DNA of 64,000 bases from Spongiibacter sp. IMCC21906 (lineage in GTDB: Bacteria; Pseudomonadota; Gammaproteobacteria; Pseudomonadales; Spongiibacteraceae): contig NZ_CP011477.1 in the NCBI RefSeq assembly GCF_001010805.1, positions 1,813,001 to 1,877,000 of the forward strand. Reading direction: 5' to 3'. How positions within the stretch are numbered: position 1 is the first letter of the stretch; every line of letters begins with the position of its first letter. This document shows, piece by piece, positions 1-8,040 of this stretch. Made by a program: the position numbers and the translations under genes. The notes beneath the pieces are model-generated. The model was not told the DNA's origin and ran no database searches. It saw only the letters and a list, made by a program, of their open reading frames with translations.

Positions 1-1
1 G

Positions 2-910
2 CCCTGTGGGGATATTCCGCCGATGATGCTAAAGCCCCCTAAGCGACCGCTACCGGGAAGGCTGAATTTGGCGCTGTATCACAGCCTGCGGGTGTTGACC
101 TGGCAGATGTTAAGCGCTGCCTATAGTCCACTGCGGCGGGCGCTGGGGCTAGATGCGATTCCTTGGTACGGACCGTATTTTCGCCGTGATCGGGTAAATC
201 ATCGGCTGTTGTATGGTTTTAGTCCAACGCTGGTGACGCCATCTTCCAGTTGGCCGGATAGCGTCCGCGTTGCGGGTAACTGGTTTTTAGATGAAGGGCA
301 GAACTGGCAAGCACCTACTAAATTGGCCCACTTTTTGGCGACAAGCCCCGCAGATTCAAAACCGGTTTATATCGGTTTTGGCAGCATGTTAAGCACTGAG
401 ACGGATGAGTTTAGCAAAATAATTTATCAGGCTATTAAGCAATCAGGGCAGCGTGCGGTGGTGGCCACCGGCTGGGGCGGGTTAGAGGCCAGCTTGCTGG
501 ACGATGACGACATCTGTGTTATCGATGCCGCTCCCCATGACTGGTTATTACCCCAGATGTCGATGGCGATACATCACGGTGGGGTGGGAACTACCGCGGC
601 GGCGCTGCGGGCAGGTATTCCCTCGGTGGTGATTCCCTTTTTTGGTGACCAACCTTTTTGGGCTTGGCGGCTAAACCAGCTGGGGGTGGCACCGCCGGGT
701 TTAACGCGTAAAAACATAACGGTGGAGCAGTTGCTGGCAGCCATCCATTTTAATTTAGATGAGGCAGTTGTGCGCCGGGCAGCTGCGCTTGGCGACCAAA
801 TGCGATCAGAAGACGGAGTGCGGGTGGCAATAGATCAGTTAACAGCGTGGGGGCTTTTGACAAGCACTGCCATGGAAAGCAGCCAGAGAGACGTGAAAGC
901 GCTGAGCTAA
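2..910 (+). CDS. GT1-family glycosyltransferase, C-terminal part
   Basis: Part of a UGT/GtfB-like glycosyltransferase, a cytoplasmic family that moves a sugar from a nucleotide sugar to a lipid, sterol or other small acceptor. The frame is open from base 2 and the ATG-ATG pair at 23-28 has no good ribosome site, so the true start lies outside the window and about 300 residues are visible. The nucleotide-sugar motif is clear: HHGGVGTTAAALRAG, then PFFGDQPFWAW, in the last third of the protein. A C-terminal helical tail of about 60 residues follows. The acceptor cannot be told from the sequence. The next genes lie on the other strand, so its operon partners, if any, are upstream. Confidence 0.85.
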   Translation, partial: PCGDIPPMMLKPPKRPLPGRLNLALYHSLRVLTWQMLSAAYSPLRRALGLDAIPWYGPYFRRDRVNHRLLYGFSPTLVTPSSSWPDSVRVAGNWFLDEGQNWQAPTKLAHFLATSPADSKPVYIGFGSMLSTETDEFSKIIYQAIKQSGQRAVVATGWGGLEASLLDDDDICVIDAAPHDWLLPQMSMAIHHGGVGTTAAALRAGIPSVVIPFFGDQPFWAWRLNQLGVAPPGLTRKNITVEQLLAAIHFNLDEAVVRRAAALGDQMRSEDGVRVAIDQLTAWGLLTSTAMESSQRDVKALS

Positions 911-938
911 AAAGAAAAAGGCCAGCGTGGCTGGCCTG
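909..938 (-). terminator. Rho-independent terminator of the ferredoxin operon
   Basis: GGCCAGC-GTG-GCTGGCC forms a 7-bp GC-rich stem (920-936). Read on the minus strand it is followed by CTTTTTCTTTTT. It sits about 45 bases past the ferredoxin stop and right after the convergent glycosyltransferase stop, so it may serve both strands. Confidence 0.75.
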
Positions 939-979
939 ATAATGCTGATGGCGGCAATCAGTATTTAATACTGAGGCGC

Positions 980-1300
980 TTAATACTGCGATTCGGGGAG
1001 TTTGATAACCAGACCATCCATTTCGTCGGTGACGGTAATCTGGCAGCTTAAGCGGCTGGTGTCTTCAGGATCCAGCACGCAGGTGAGCATATCCTGCTCA
1101 ATATCCGTGGCGGGGCCGACTTTATCCATCCACTTCTCGTCTACGTAACAGTGGCAGGTGGCGCAGCTGCAAGAGCCACCACATTCAGCGAGAATGGCAT
1201 CAATGCCATTGTCGATAGCAGCTTGCATAACGGTAGTCCCGGTTTCTGCTTGGACGTCTACTTCATTACCGTCATGACTTACAAATTTAATAGCGGGCAT
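980..1300 (-). CDS. [2Fe-2S] ferredoxin, adrenodoxin/putidaredoxin type
   Basis: Small soluble electron carrier of 106 residues. The cluster ligands are the Cys set in ECGGSCSCATCHCYV plus a later Cys in DMLTCVLD, the usual CX5CX2CXnC pattern of vertebrate-type ferredoxins that serve P450s and Rieske oxygenases. A longer reading starts at a TTG (1315). The ATG at 1300 is preferred because AGGA lies six bases ahead of it and MPAIKF matches the usual N-terminus. It lies 20 bases after the ferredoxin reductase gene, so the two form one operon and a redox pair. No P450 gene is visible in the window, so the final electron acceptor is unknown. Confidence 0.92.
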   Translation of the reverse strand: MPAIKFVSHDGNEVDVQAETGTTVMQAAIDNGIDAILAECGGSCSCATCHCYVDEKWMDKVGPATDIEQDMLTCVLDPEDTSRLSCQITVTDEMDGLVIKLPESQY

Positions 1301-1320
1301 AGTTGTTCCTATCAATCCTG

Positions 1321-2547
1321 TCAGGGAATAAAAATATCTTTTACTTCAACTGATTCATCAGCGACCAGTTTGGGGTCTGCAGTTTTACCCTCAGTCAGAG
1401 CGCGTTTGCTCATCATGAATTCTTTGGGGCGGTTGACGGCATCAACAGCGATCATCCGGCCTTCTTTGTAGTAGAACGCGGCAAAACTGCGGCCTGATTC
1501 TACACTGCCGCGCACAACCACTTGGTCGAAACCTTGTGATAGTCCGGCAATTTGCAGCTTGAGGTCATATTGATCAGACCAGAACCACGGCAAGGCATTA
1601 TACACAACTGGCTTGCCGCAGAGCGTTTTCGCAGCAATTCGCGCTTGATCGGTTGCATTTTGCACTGACTCAAGACGAAGTGTGGTTTTGTAAATGGGGT
1701 TGTAGTGGCTGGTGCAATCGCCAGCTGCGACAATATCGGGATGGCTGGTGCGGGCGTGTTCATCGACCACAATACCGTTGTCGATTTTTAAACCGGCTTT
1801 TTCTGCAAGCTCGGTTTCAGGAATGACACCAACGCCAATCACTACCAAATCGCAGTCGATGCTGTTGCCGTCAGCGAGTTTTACGCCCCGTACCTTGTTG
1901 TCACCGGTAATGGCTTCTATACCTACTTCGGTGCGCAGATCCACGCCTTCTTCTCGATGGACACGGGTGTAAAAAGCTGAGACTTCAGGGGCCGTCACCC
2001 GTTGCAGTACCCGTGGCAGGGCTTCTAATACGGTGACTTCCATGCCCAGTTTGCGCAGTGATGCGGCGGTTTCCAGACCGATGTAGCCGCCGCCAACAAT
2101 GACCGCGCGCTTGCCTTTGGTAACGTACTTTTTGATTTGATCGACGTCTTTCAAATCTCTGAGGTAATAGACCCCATTCAGTTCGCTACCTGGAATCGGG
2201 ATTTTGCGTACTTTGGCGCCAGTAGTGAGAGCCAGCTTAGTGAAGGGAATGTCGCCGCCATCGTGGAGAACGACTTTTTTAGCGTCAAGATCAATATCAA
2301 CGACCCGTGAGCCCAGCACCATGTCGATATTATTACTTTCATAAAACGAGTCGGGTCGAATCAGAATTTCATCGCCAGATTTGTCGCCACAAAAATAGGC
2401 TTTAGACAGTGGCGGCCGGTGGTAGGGCAGATGTGGTTCGTCACCTACAATAGAAATCGCACCTTCCCAACCTTCGGTACGCAGGGCGGCGGCCAGCGAG
2501 GCGGCTCCATGGCTGGCCCCTACGATGACGCAATGTTCATTACTCAT
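1321..2547 (-). CDS. NAD(P)H-dependent ferredoxin reductase (FAD)
   Basis: 408-residue FAD/NAD(P)-linked reductase of the putidaredoxin-reductase/rubredoxin-reductase/ThcD family. It takes electrons from NAD(P)H and passes them to the ferredoxin encoded next. The FAD-binding glycine loop is at the N-terminus (IVGASHGAASLAAAL). A second Rossmann loop for NAD is near residue 150 (VIVGGGYIGLETAASL). The conserved VVAAGDCTSHYN segment near residue 275 contacts FAD, and a reductase C-terminal domain follows. Length is typical of the family. It leads the two-gene operon with the ferredoxin. The natural oxygenase partner is not in view. Confidence 0.92.
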   Translation of the reverse strand: MSNEHCVIVGASHGAASLAAALRTEGWEGAISIVGDEPHLPYHRPPLSKAYFCGDKSGDEILIRPDSFYESNNIDMVLGSRVVDIDLDAKKVVLHDGGDIPFTKLALTTGAKVRKIPIPGSELNGVYYLRDLKDVDQIKKYVTKGKRAVIVGGGYIGLETAASLRKLGMEVTVLEALPRVLQRVTAPEVSAFYTRVHREEGVDLRTEVGIEAITGDNKVRGVKLADGNSIDCDLVVIGVGVIPETELAEKAGLKIDNGIVVDEHARTSHPDIVAAGDCTSHYNPIYKTTLRLESVQNATDQARIAAKTLCGKPVVYNALPWFWSDQYDLKLQIAGLSQGFDQVVVRGSVESGRSFAAFYYKEGRMIAVDAVNRPKEFMMSKRALTEGKTADPKLVADESVEVKDIFIP

Positions 2548-2723
2548 AGCTTCTGTTCTCTTTAATTTTATCGTTGCTTTGTCGTGGTTTATATCAGTGA
2601 GTGCGACATATTATACCGAGCCAAAAGCGATGACCATGCCCCAGTGGTTACCGGGAAGGGGCAATTTAGGACAAATCACCCACTAAGGTGTTTTTAAGTT
2701 TTGATTAAATGATGACAGTTGGT

Positions 2724-3632
2724 TTACCAGTGCCGCTGGCAGAAAGCGATGATCTCGGCCTTGGTTTGTTTGGCTTCGGGAAGAAAGCCAAAGAAAGGAT
2801 AAATATGGCAAAGGCCATTGGCCATATGCAGCTCGCTTTCGCCGCCCTCGGCAATAATCTGCTCGTGCATGGCGACGGCGGTATCTCTTAATAACTCGCT
2901 TGTGCTGGTGGTGAAAAAGCAGGGCGGGAAATTTTTGAAGCTGCCAAAAAGCGGCGATACGGTGGGGTCAATCATATTTTGGCCTGCAAGATAGAGGTGG
3001 CGCAAAAACAAGAATGAGCCGATTCGGAACATGGGATCTTTAGCTTCATTGACGAAATACGAGCGACCACTAAACGACCAGTCCCCAGCGGGGGAGATTA
3101 ACACTGCTGCGGCGGGGCGATGGTCTGGGTTGTGAAGGGTGGCTTGCAGTACCGATGCCGTTAGGCCGCCACCGGCTGAGTCGCCGGCAATAATGATGTT
3201 TTTGGCGAGATAGCCTTCTTCCAGCAGTTTGCTATAGCACAAAATGCAGTCGTCAATACCTGCTGGGTGGGGGTATTCGGGAGCTAAACGGTAGTCAGGC
3301 ATGATGCCGATACAATTGAGCGCGTCGCAGATTTCGGTGATGGTGATTTTGTATAAATTAGGTGAGCGCAAACTGTACGCGCCGCCATGTAGAAACAACA
3401 TGAGCTTTTGTTCTGCTTTAGGCAGCTCAGGCGCATTGCGTGCATGATAGCGGTCAACTTGATAGTCGCCGCAGCCGTAATGATCCCAGCCTTGGCTGAT
3501 AGCTTTATTTTTACCCTGCCAGGTATCTAGCCGAGCAAAGGTCCGACGCAGGTTGCTCAGGTGGTCAAAATGCTGCAGCAACCCTCTGTTTAGTCGTAGC
3601 AGTATGTTCAATAAATAACTTTGCCAACTCAT
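2724..3632 (-). CDS. Alpha/beta hydrolase, HSL-type esterase
   Basis: 302-residue carboxylesterase/lipase of the hormone-sensitive-lipase family, expected to cleave short to medium acyl esters in the cytoplasm. The oxyanion-hole motif FLHGGAYSLRSP is near residue 100. The nucleophile elbow is GDSAGGGL near residue 165. The catalytic Asp/Glu is probably in the TSELLRDTA segment and the His in ANGLCHIYPFFGF near the C-terminus. No signal peptide is seen. It stands alone on the minus strand, upstream of but not tightly linked to the ferredoxin reductase gene. The natural substrate is not known. Confidence 0.88.
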   Translation of the reverse strand: MSWQSYLLNILLRLNRGLLQHFDHLSNLRRTFARLDTWQGKNKAISQGWDHYGCGDYQVDRYHARNAPELPKAEQKLMLFLHGGAYSLRSPNLYKITITEICDALNCIGIMPDYRLAPEYPHPAGIDDCILCYSKLLEEGYLAKNIIIAGDSAGGGLTASVLQATLHNPDHRPAAAVLISPAGDWSFSGRSYFVNEAKDPMFRIGSFLFLRHLYLAGQNMIDPTVSPLFGSFKNFPPCFFTTSTSELLRDTAVAMHEQIIAEGGESELHMANGLCHIYPFFGFLPEAKQTKAEIIAFCQRHW

Positions 3633-3767
3633 TGGCGTCTTGCCTCCCTCTGTTCTGTCTAACGCCTTTATTGTTAGGCAGGTTATAGCACGTTGGTGTG
3701 TATTTGAGTAAATATCGACGATAGTGGACTATCGATTTGGCTGAATCAAAGCGGCATGATTTGAGTG

Positions 3768-4418
3768 TTAATTTGAGGGTGAGAAATTGTGTTGACTGGC
3801 GTTAGTTTGCTTTGCGGGGACCAGCCAGATTACCTGGCCGTTGGCCAGTATCACATTCAGGGTATGTAAGCCCCATTGGCCGCCAAATTTATTGGCGTAA
3901 ACATTGGCTTTGCCTTCCGCCTTGGGACCGGATATTGAGTAGTTTAAGGCAGCGCTGCCATTGGGGCCTGAGCTGTTGATACTGCCAGTGACAAACCAGC
4001 CTGCCGATAGGGGCTCGCCCATTGCCTGTATCACTGCGGGGTTTTCTTGGATGGCGGCAAAACTGATTTTAAAGGCCTCACTGCTACGCATCATGGTGAT
4101 GGGCAGAGAAATGCAGCTGGGGAGAATGACCACAAAAATGATGAGGCCAGCCACAGCCCATTTTCGTTGTACTGATTTAAAGTGGGCGGTATCGCGCCAT
4201 ATTCGGTTTTGCCACGCCCATTGATTACCCTTGGCGCCAAGGATAAAGGGCATAATGAAGTTAAGCAGCGGAACAAACATCAGCAGGGCAATAAAGCTGC
4301 CGTTAGCGATGCCCCAAATCCAGTTTAGGAAAAACGCGCCCCAATTCCAGCCGCGGATCTCTGCAGGTATTTCGGCATTTTTCCCTTGCCCAGAGGTGTT
4401 TTGGAGCGGCTCATCCAT
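3768..4418 (-). CDS. Membrane protein with C-terminal Coa1-like domain
   Basis: 216-residue protein with two parts. Residues 20-75 hold the WNWGAFFLNWIWGIANGSF and LGAKGNQWAWQNRIW patterns seen in small bacterial DUF2628/DUF4870-like membrane domains. A further membrane helix (residues 88-110) leads to a C-terminal soluble domain with INSSGPNGSAALNYSISGPK, which resembles the Coa1 cytochrome-oxidase assembly factor family. A role in oxidase assembly is only a family-based guess, since no oxidase genes are nearby. The start is backed by GGAGAC eight bases upstream. The distance to its neighbours suggests its own promoter. Confidence 0.7.
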   Translation of the reverse strand: MDEPLQNTSGQGKNAEIPAEIRGWNWGAFFLNWIWGIANGSFIALLMFVPLLNFIMPFILGAKGNQWAWQNRIWRDTAHFKSVQRKWAVAGLIIFVVILPSCISLPITMMRSSEAFKISFAAIQENPAVIQAMGEPLSAGWFVTGSINSSGPNGSAALNYSISGPKAEGKANVYANKFGGQWGLHTLNVILANGQVIWLVPAKQTNASQHNFSPSN

Positions 4419-4478
4419 GGTTCTTGTCTCCAGTTTTTTGCTGCTCTAAACGGCAAAGGATACGATTAAACCGTGATA

Positions 4479-4766
4479 TTAATGTGCGTTAAAAGCCTGT
4501 ACACAGTAGCCTTTTTCCTTGGCCTCCTGAATTTGCGGGTCTTTACCCAGCCCGCTTTTTTTGTCGGCTAATACCCGGTTGTCGAGGTGTTTGCGCTTGT
4601 CGATGTTGACATCGCGAAAGCCTTCTTTCATAACAAACAGCTTGGCGAGTTGCTCTGCGCCAAACAGGTCAACAAAGTCGATGTAGACAATAAAGGGGAC
4701 TTCCTCTCCCTCTTTAAAATCACCTTGGGTGGTTTTGGATACAGCATTAATAGAGAACAGGTACAT
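4479..4766 (-). CDS. Small protein of unknown function downstream of rapA
   Basis: 95-residue soluble, charged protein that I do not recognise. It begins MYLFSINAVSKTTQGDF, contains an IVYIDFVDLFGAEQLAKLF stretch, and ends in a lysine-rich tail with one Cys near the C-terminus. No signal peptide or membrane helix is seen. It starts 11 bases after the rapA stop on the same strand, so it is probably co-transcribed with rapA. Codon use looks like that of its neighbours. Confidence 0.65.
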   Translation of the reverse strand: MYLFSINAVSKTTQGDFKEGEEVPFIVYIDFVDLFGAEQLAKLFVMKEGFRDVNIDKRKHLDNRVLADKKSGLGKDPQIQEAKEKGYCVQAFNAH

Positions 4767-4777
4767 TTCAGTGTTCC

Positions 4778-7687
4778 TTAGCTGACGACCGCAAGGCGTA
4801 GGGCAGCCATATTGAGTTTGAGTGAACTGAGGGCGTCTTCACCACGCTGACTATCGTCGTCAAACTTTGCCAGAGCCGCGTCATCGATATCAGGATTGCG
4901 GTCCATTAAGTGGACCATGCGTTGACGTTCTTGATCGCGTTCCTGACGATAGTTTGCCAGTGCCTGTTGTTGCCAGTTTTCCGACTCGGTTTTGGCCTGA
5001 CTTTCCAAGTGCTGGATCATCGTGCCGAGGCTTTCTCTCACTTCTCGTAATAGCGCCGGAGCGAGGGTTTTCTTTACGCTCTTACACAGTTGGTTCAATT
5101 TGCTGTGGGCCACACCTTTACTGAGGTCGCGCAGATCGTTGTCTATGACCAAACGCAGGCTTTGGGCCGGTAATTGGCGTTGCAGTTGCAGCCATGCCGG
5201 AGCGTGTAAGGCGGGGTTGAAGAAGACTTCTAATAACAGTGTTCCCGGTTTTAAACCTTTTACCGGCAGTGTACACAGCGAGGCGCTACCAAAGTCGCCG
5301 CTGAGAATGATATCCATGGCGCTGCGCACTAGCGGGTGTTCCCAGCTGAAGTAGGCCATGTCTTCTCGGCTCAGCGCCCGGTCTCTATCAAAGGTACCGG
5401 TGATGCCTTCTTCTGGCAAAAAGGGCAGCGCGTCAATTTGCATATGGTCGCCGGGGCGAAGAATCACGGCGTTTTCACTGTGTTCTTCGTGCTCTAAGCC
5501 GAACTGGTCGGTAAATATTTCGATATAGCTGGCTAGCGCATCGCTGCGTTGTTCGGCCTCGAGTTGCTCTACTAAGGCTCGAGCCTCGTCGGGTTTGCAG
5601 GAGTTAAGCTCCAGCAAACGGTTGCGGCCACGGCTGAGGCTGTCTCTCAGATTTTGTGCCTGTTCTTTTGCTTGGCTTAACAGCGCATCAAAATTGGCGC
5701 TGGCCGTTTTCAGCTCTTGCTGTAGCTCGCTACCAAAGTGGGTCATCATGGCATCGCCGATGGTGCAGGGCGATTGAAAGATTCCCAATGCGTCGTTGTA
5801 CCAGCTTAGTAAGCGCTGTTGGGCGCTGTCTTGGTAATAGGGGACGTGGAGCTGAATATCACCTTGTTGGCCGATACGGTCGAGTCGACCAATGCGTTGT
5901 TCCAGCAAGTCGGGATTGAGGGGTAAGTCAAATAACACCAGATGTTGGGCAAACTGAAAGTTGCGGCCCTCGCTGCCAATTTCCGAGCACACTAATAATT
6001 GGGCGCCATCTTCCGGGTCTGCAAAATAGGCGGCGGCGCGATCTCGCTCCAGCAGGCTGAGACCTTCAAAAAAGAGTGCACTGGGAATGCCCCGGCGTAT
6101 CCGCAAATACAGTTCAAGATCCTGGGCGGTGTTGGCGTCGGCGCAGATGAGCAACACTTTTTCGTCGTCGAGTTGCAGCAAATATTTTTCTAGCCACTGT
6201 ACTCTGGGGTCTGTTTTTAACCAGTTGTCACCCAGCAGCTGTTCGGGACGTAGCAACTCCGTTAATGAGGCATCGGCCGCAGCGGTTACATAATCTGCGG
6301 GGGCAGCTAAGGGGTGTGCCTGTAGTTGTCTGGCGGGGAAACCGCCCACGGAGTTACGTGTGTTGCGAAACAGGAGTCGGCCGGTGCCAAAGCGGTCCAG
6401 CAGGTCGCGAACGGTATTGTCGATGCTCTCGGCATCGGCCTGGTTTTGTAAGGACGTAAGCTGCTCGTCGTCGAGGTAATCGGCCAAGGCTGTACAAAAT
6501 GCCTTGTCTTGCAGGTTTTGTTCGGGCGCGTCGAGCAGGCCCTGAATTAAATCGCTGATGCCTTCGTAGGCGGCTTGCTCTTCTTTAAAGTCGGTAAGGC
6601 TAGAAAAACGCTCAGGGTCTAGCAGTCGCAGCCGAGCGAAGTGACCTTCGACACCGGTATTTTCAGGGGTCGCCGTGAGCAGCAGAACCGATGCAATTTG
6701 CCCGGCAAATTGCTCTACGCATTGATACTCGGCCGAGGAGCTGCCGTCTTCTTGCCAGTCCAGATGGTGTGCTTCATCCACTACCATTACGTCCCAGCCC
6801 GCATCTAATGCTTGCTGTCGGCGCTGGACATCATCGGTTAACCAATCCACCGAGCAAATGACCAGCTGGGCGCTCTCAAAGGGGTTGTCTTCTTTGCTTT
6901 CCAGTGCCGCTAGCGCGGCTTCGTCGGGTTCATCGTCCATGTCATCCATGGCGAATAGGTCTTCTGGCTCGTCGCCCAATGCGCAGCGGGCTTCGTCCAG
7001 TACCGTAAAGTGCAGGTTAAAACGCCGCAGCATTTCTACGAGCCATTGATGAACCAGACTGTCGGGAACCATCACCAACACGCGCTTAGCGCGCTCGCTC
7101 AGCAATAACTGGTGAATAATTAAACCGGCTTCTATGGTTTTACCCAGTCCCACTTCATCCGCTAACAATGCCCGAGGTTGTGGACGGCTGGCAATTTCTT
7201 TAGCCAAGTAAAGCTGGTGGGGGAGCAGCTGGACCCGGGGGCCGAGTAGGCCAAAGGTATTGGCCGCTTGGGCGGTATTGCGTTGCTCCAGGGTGGCGGC
7301 TCTTAGTTCAAAGCGCTTTGGGTGCTCCAGCTGACCTGCCAGCATGCGCTCTTTGGGGCCGCTAAGACTGATAACGGCACTCAGTATTTGTTCGGGAACG
7401 GGGTGGATTTCACCCTGGTCGTCCTCGGCAAAATACACAATGCAACCGTTGTGTTCCTGTTGGTCGGTAACGACAAGACGGCCCTGATCAGGCACTGAGA
7501 TTTCATCACCATTTTGAAACTGCACCCGAGATAAGGGTGCGGCTTGGGCAGCGTAGGTTCGTTCTTCTTCTGCGGCGGGAAAGGCGATAACAACACGGCG
7601 GTTTACCGCTTCTAGAATAATGCCCAATCCCAGATCGGGTTCGGGGTTACTGATCCAGCGCTGGCCGGGAAGAAAGACTAAAGACAT
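4778..7687 (-). CDS. rapA: RNA polymerase-associated ATPase RapA
   Basis: 969-residue SWI2/SNF2 ATPase that binds RNA polymerase and helps it recycle after transcription; the E. coli protein is about the same length. The N-terminus (LVFLPGQRWISNPEPDLGLG) is the RapA Tudor-like domain. Helicase motif I is LLADEVGLGKTIEAG near residue 175. The DEAH box VVDEAHHLDW is near residue 300, LLLTATPEN marks motif III, and GSEGRNFQFAQHLVLFDLP with QRIGRLDRIGQ are motifs V and VI near residues 570-605. The long C-terminal region with coiled-coil character is also as in RapA. It is divergent from the redox operon that begins at 8041. Confidence 0.97.
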   Translation of the reverse strand: MSLVFLPGQRWISNPEPDLGLGIILEAVNRRVVIAFPAAEEERTYAAQAAPLSRVQFQNGDEISVPDQGRLVVTDQQEHNGCIVYFAEDDQGEIHPVPEQILSAVISLSGPKERMLAGQLEHPKRFELRAATLEQRNTAQAANTFGLLGPRVQLLPHQLYLAKEIASRPQPRALLADEVGLGKTIEAGLIIHQLLLSERAKRVLVMVPDSLVHQWLVEMLRRFNLHFTVLDEARCALGDEPEDLFAMDDMDDEPDEAALAALESKEDNPFESAQLVICSVDWLTDDVQRRQQALDAGWDVMVVDEAHHLDWQEDGSSSAEYQCVEQFAGQIASVLLLTATPENTGVEGHFARLRLLDPERFSSLTDFKEEQAAYEGISDLIQGLLDAPEQNLQDKAFCTALADYLDDEQLTSLQNQADAESIDNTVRDLLDRFGTGRLLFRNTRNSVGGFPARQLQAHPLAAPADYVTAAADASLTELLRPEQLLGDNWLKTDPRVQWLEKYLLQLDDEKVLLICADANTAQDLELYLRIRRGIPSALFFEGLSLLERDRAAAYFADPEDGAQLLVCSEIGSEGRNFQFAQHLVLFDLPLNPDLLEQRIGRLDRIGQQGDIQLHVPYYQDSAQQRLLSWYNDALGIFQSPCTIGDAMMTHFGSELQQELKTASANFDALLSQAKEQAQNLRDSLSRGRNRLLELNSCKPDEARALVEQLEAEQRSDALASYIEIFTDQFGLEHEEHSENAVILRPGDHMQIDALPFLPEEGITGTFDRDRALSREDMAYFSWEHPLVRSAMDIILSGDFGSASLCTLPVKGLKPGTLLLEVFFNPALHAPAWLQLQRQLPAQSLRLVIDNDLRDLSKGVAHSKLNQLCKSVKKTLAPALLREVRESLGTMIQHLESQAKTESENWQQQALANYRQERDQERQRMVHLMDRNPDIDDAALAKFDDDSQRGEDALSSLKLNMAALRLAVVS

Positions 7688-8040
7688 AGGGCTCTGGGTT
7701 CACACATTCTCGGGGGTGGGAATGGTACGCGCCAGAGCGGCTGAGTGGAAGGTTTGGCTTGGCTTAATCCTCGATTTGGGGTGCATCTTTTTGGCAGGAA
7801 TATTGGCTTTTTGCGTTGTTTTGGTGCGAATTTGACTGGGGGTGAAAATGCTTTAAATGTCCATTTTTGAGGCGTTATTGGATTTTTAATGGTGCATTTA
7901 ATATGCATCTTTGTTTTCTTGCTTGAGCGAATTCTTATCAATAATTAATAAAAGTGTTTAAAAACAGTTGCTTATGTATTTGGTGAGGAAATGGCAAGCA
8001 AATTGCTCAGGCTACTGCATACCTAGGGTACAGCAATGCC
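7688..8040. other. Divergent intergenic region between rapA and the redox operon
   Basis: 353 bases without a convincing gene. The right half (7,850-7,975) is AT-rich and is where promoters for the redox operon would be expected. I could not settle on one -35/-10 pair or a clean FNR- or NsrR-type palindrome by eye. Confidence 0.4.

Noticed and set aside
7921-7950. FNR box upstream of the redox operon (TTGAG...ATCAA)
   Set aside because: The half-sites are too far apart for the four-base FNR spacing.
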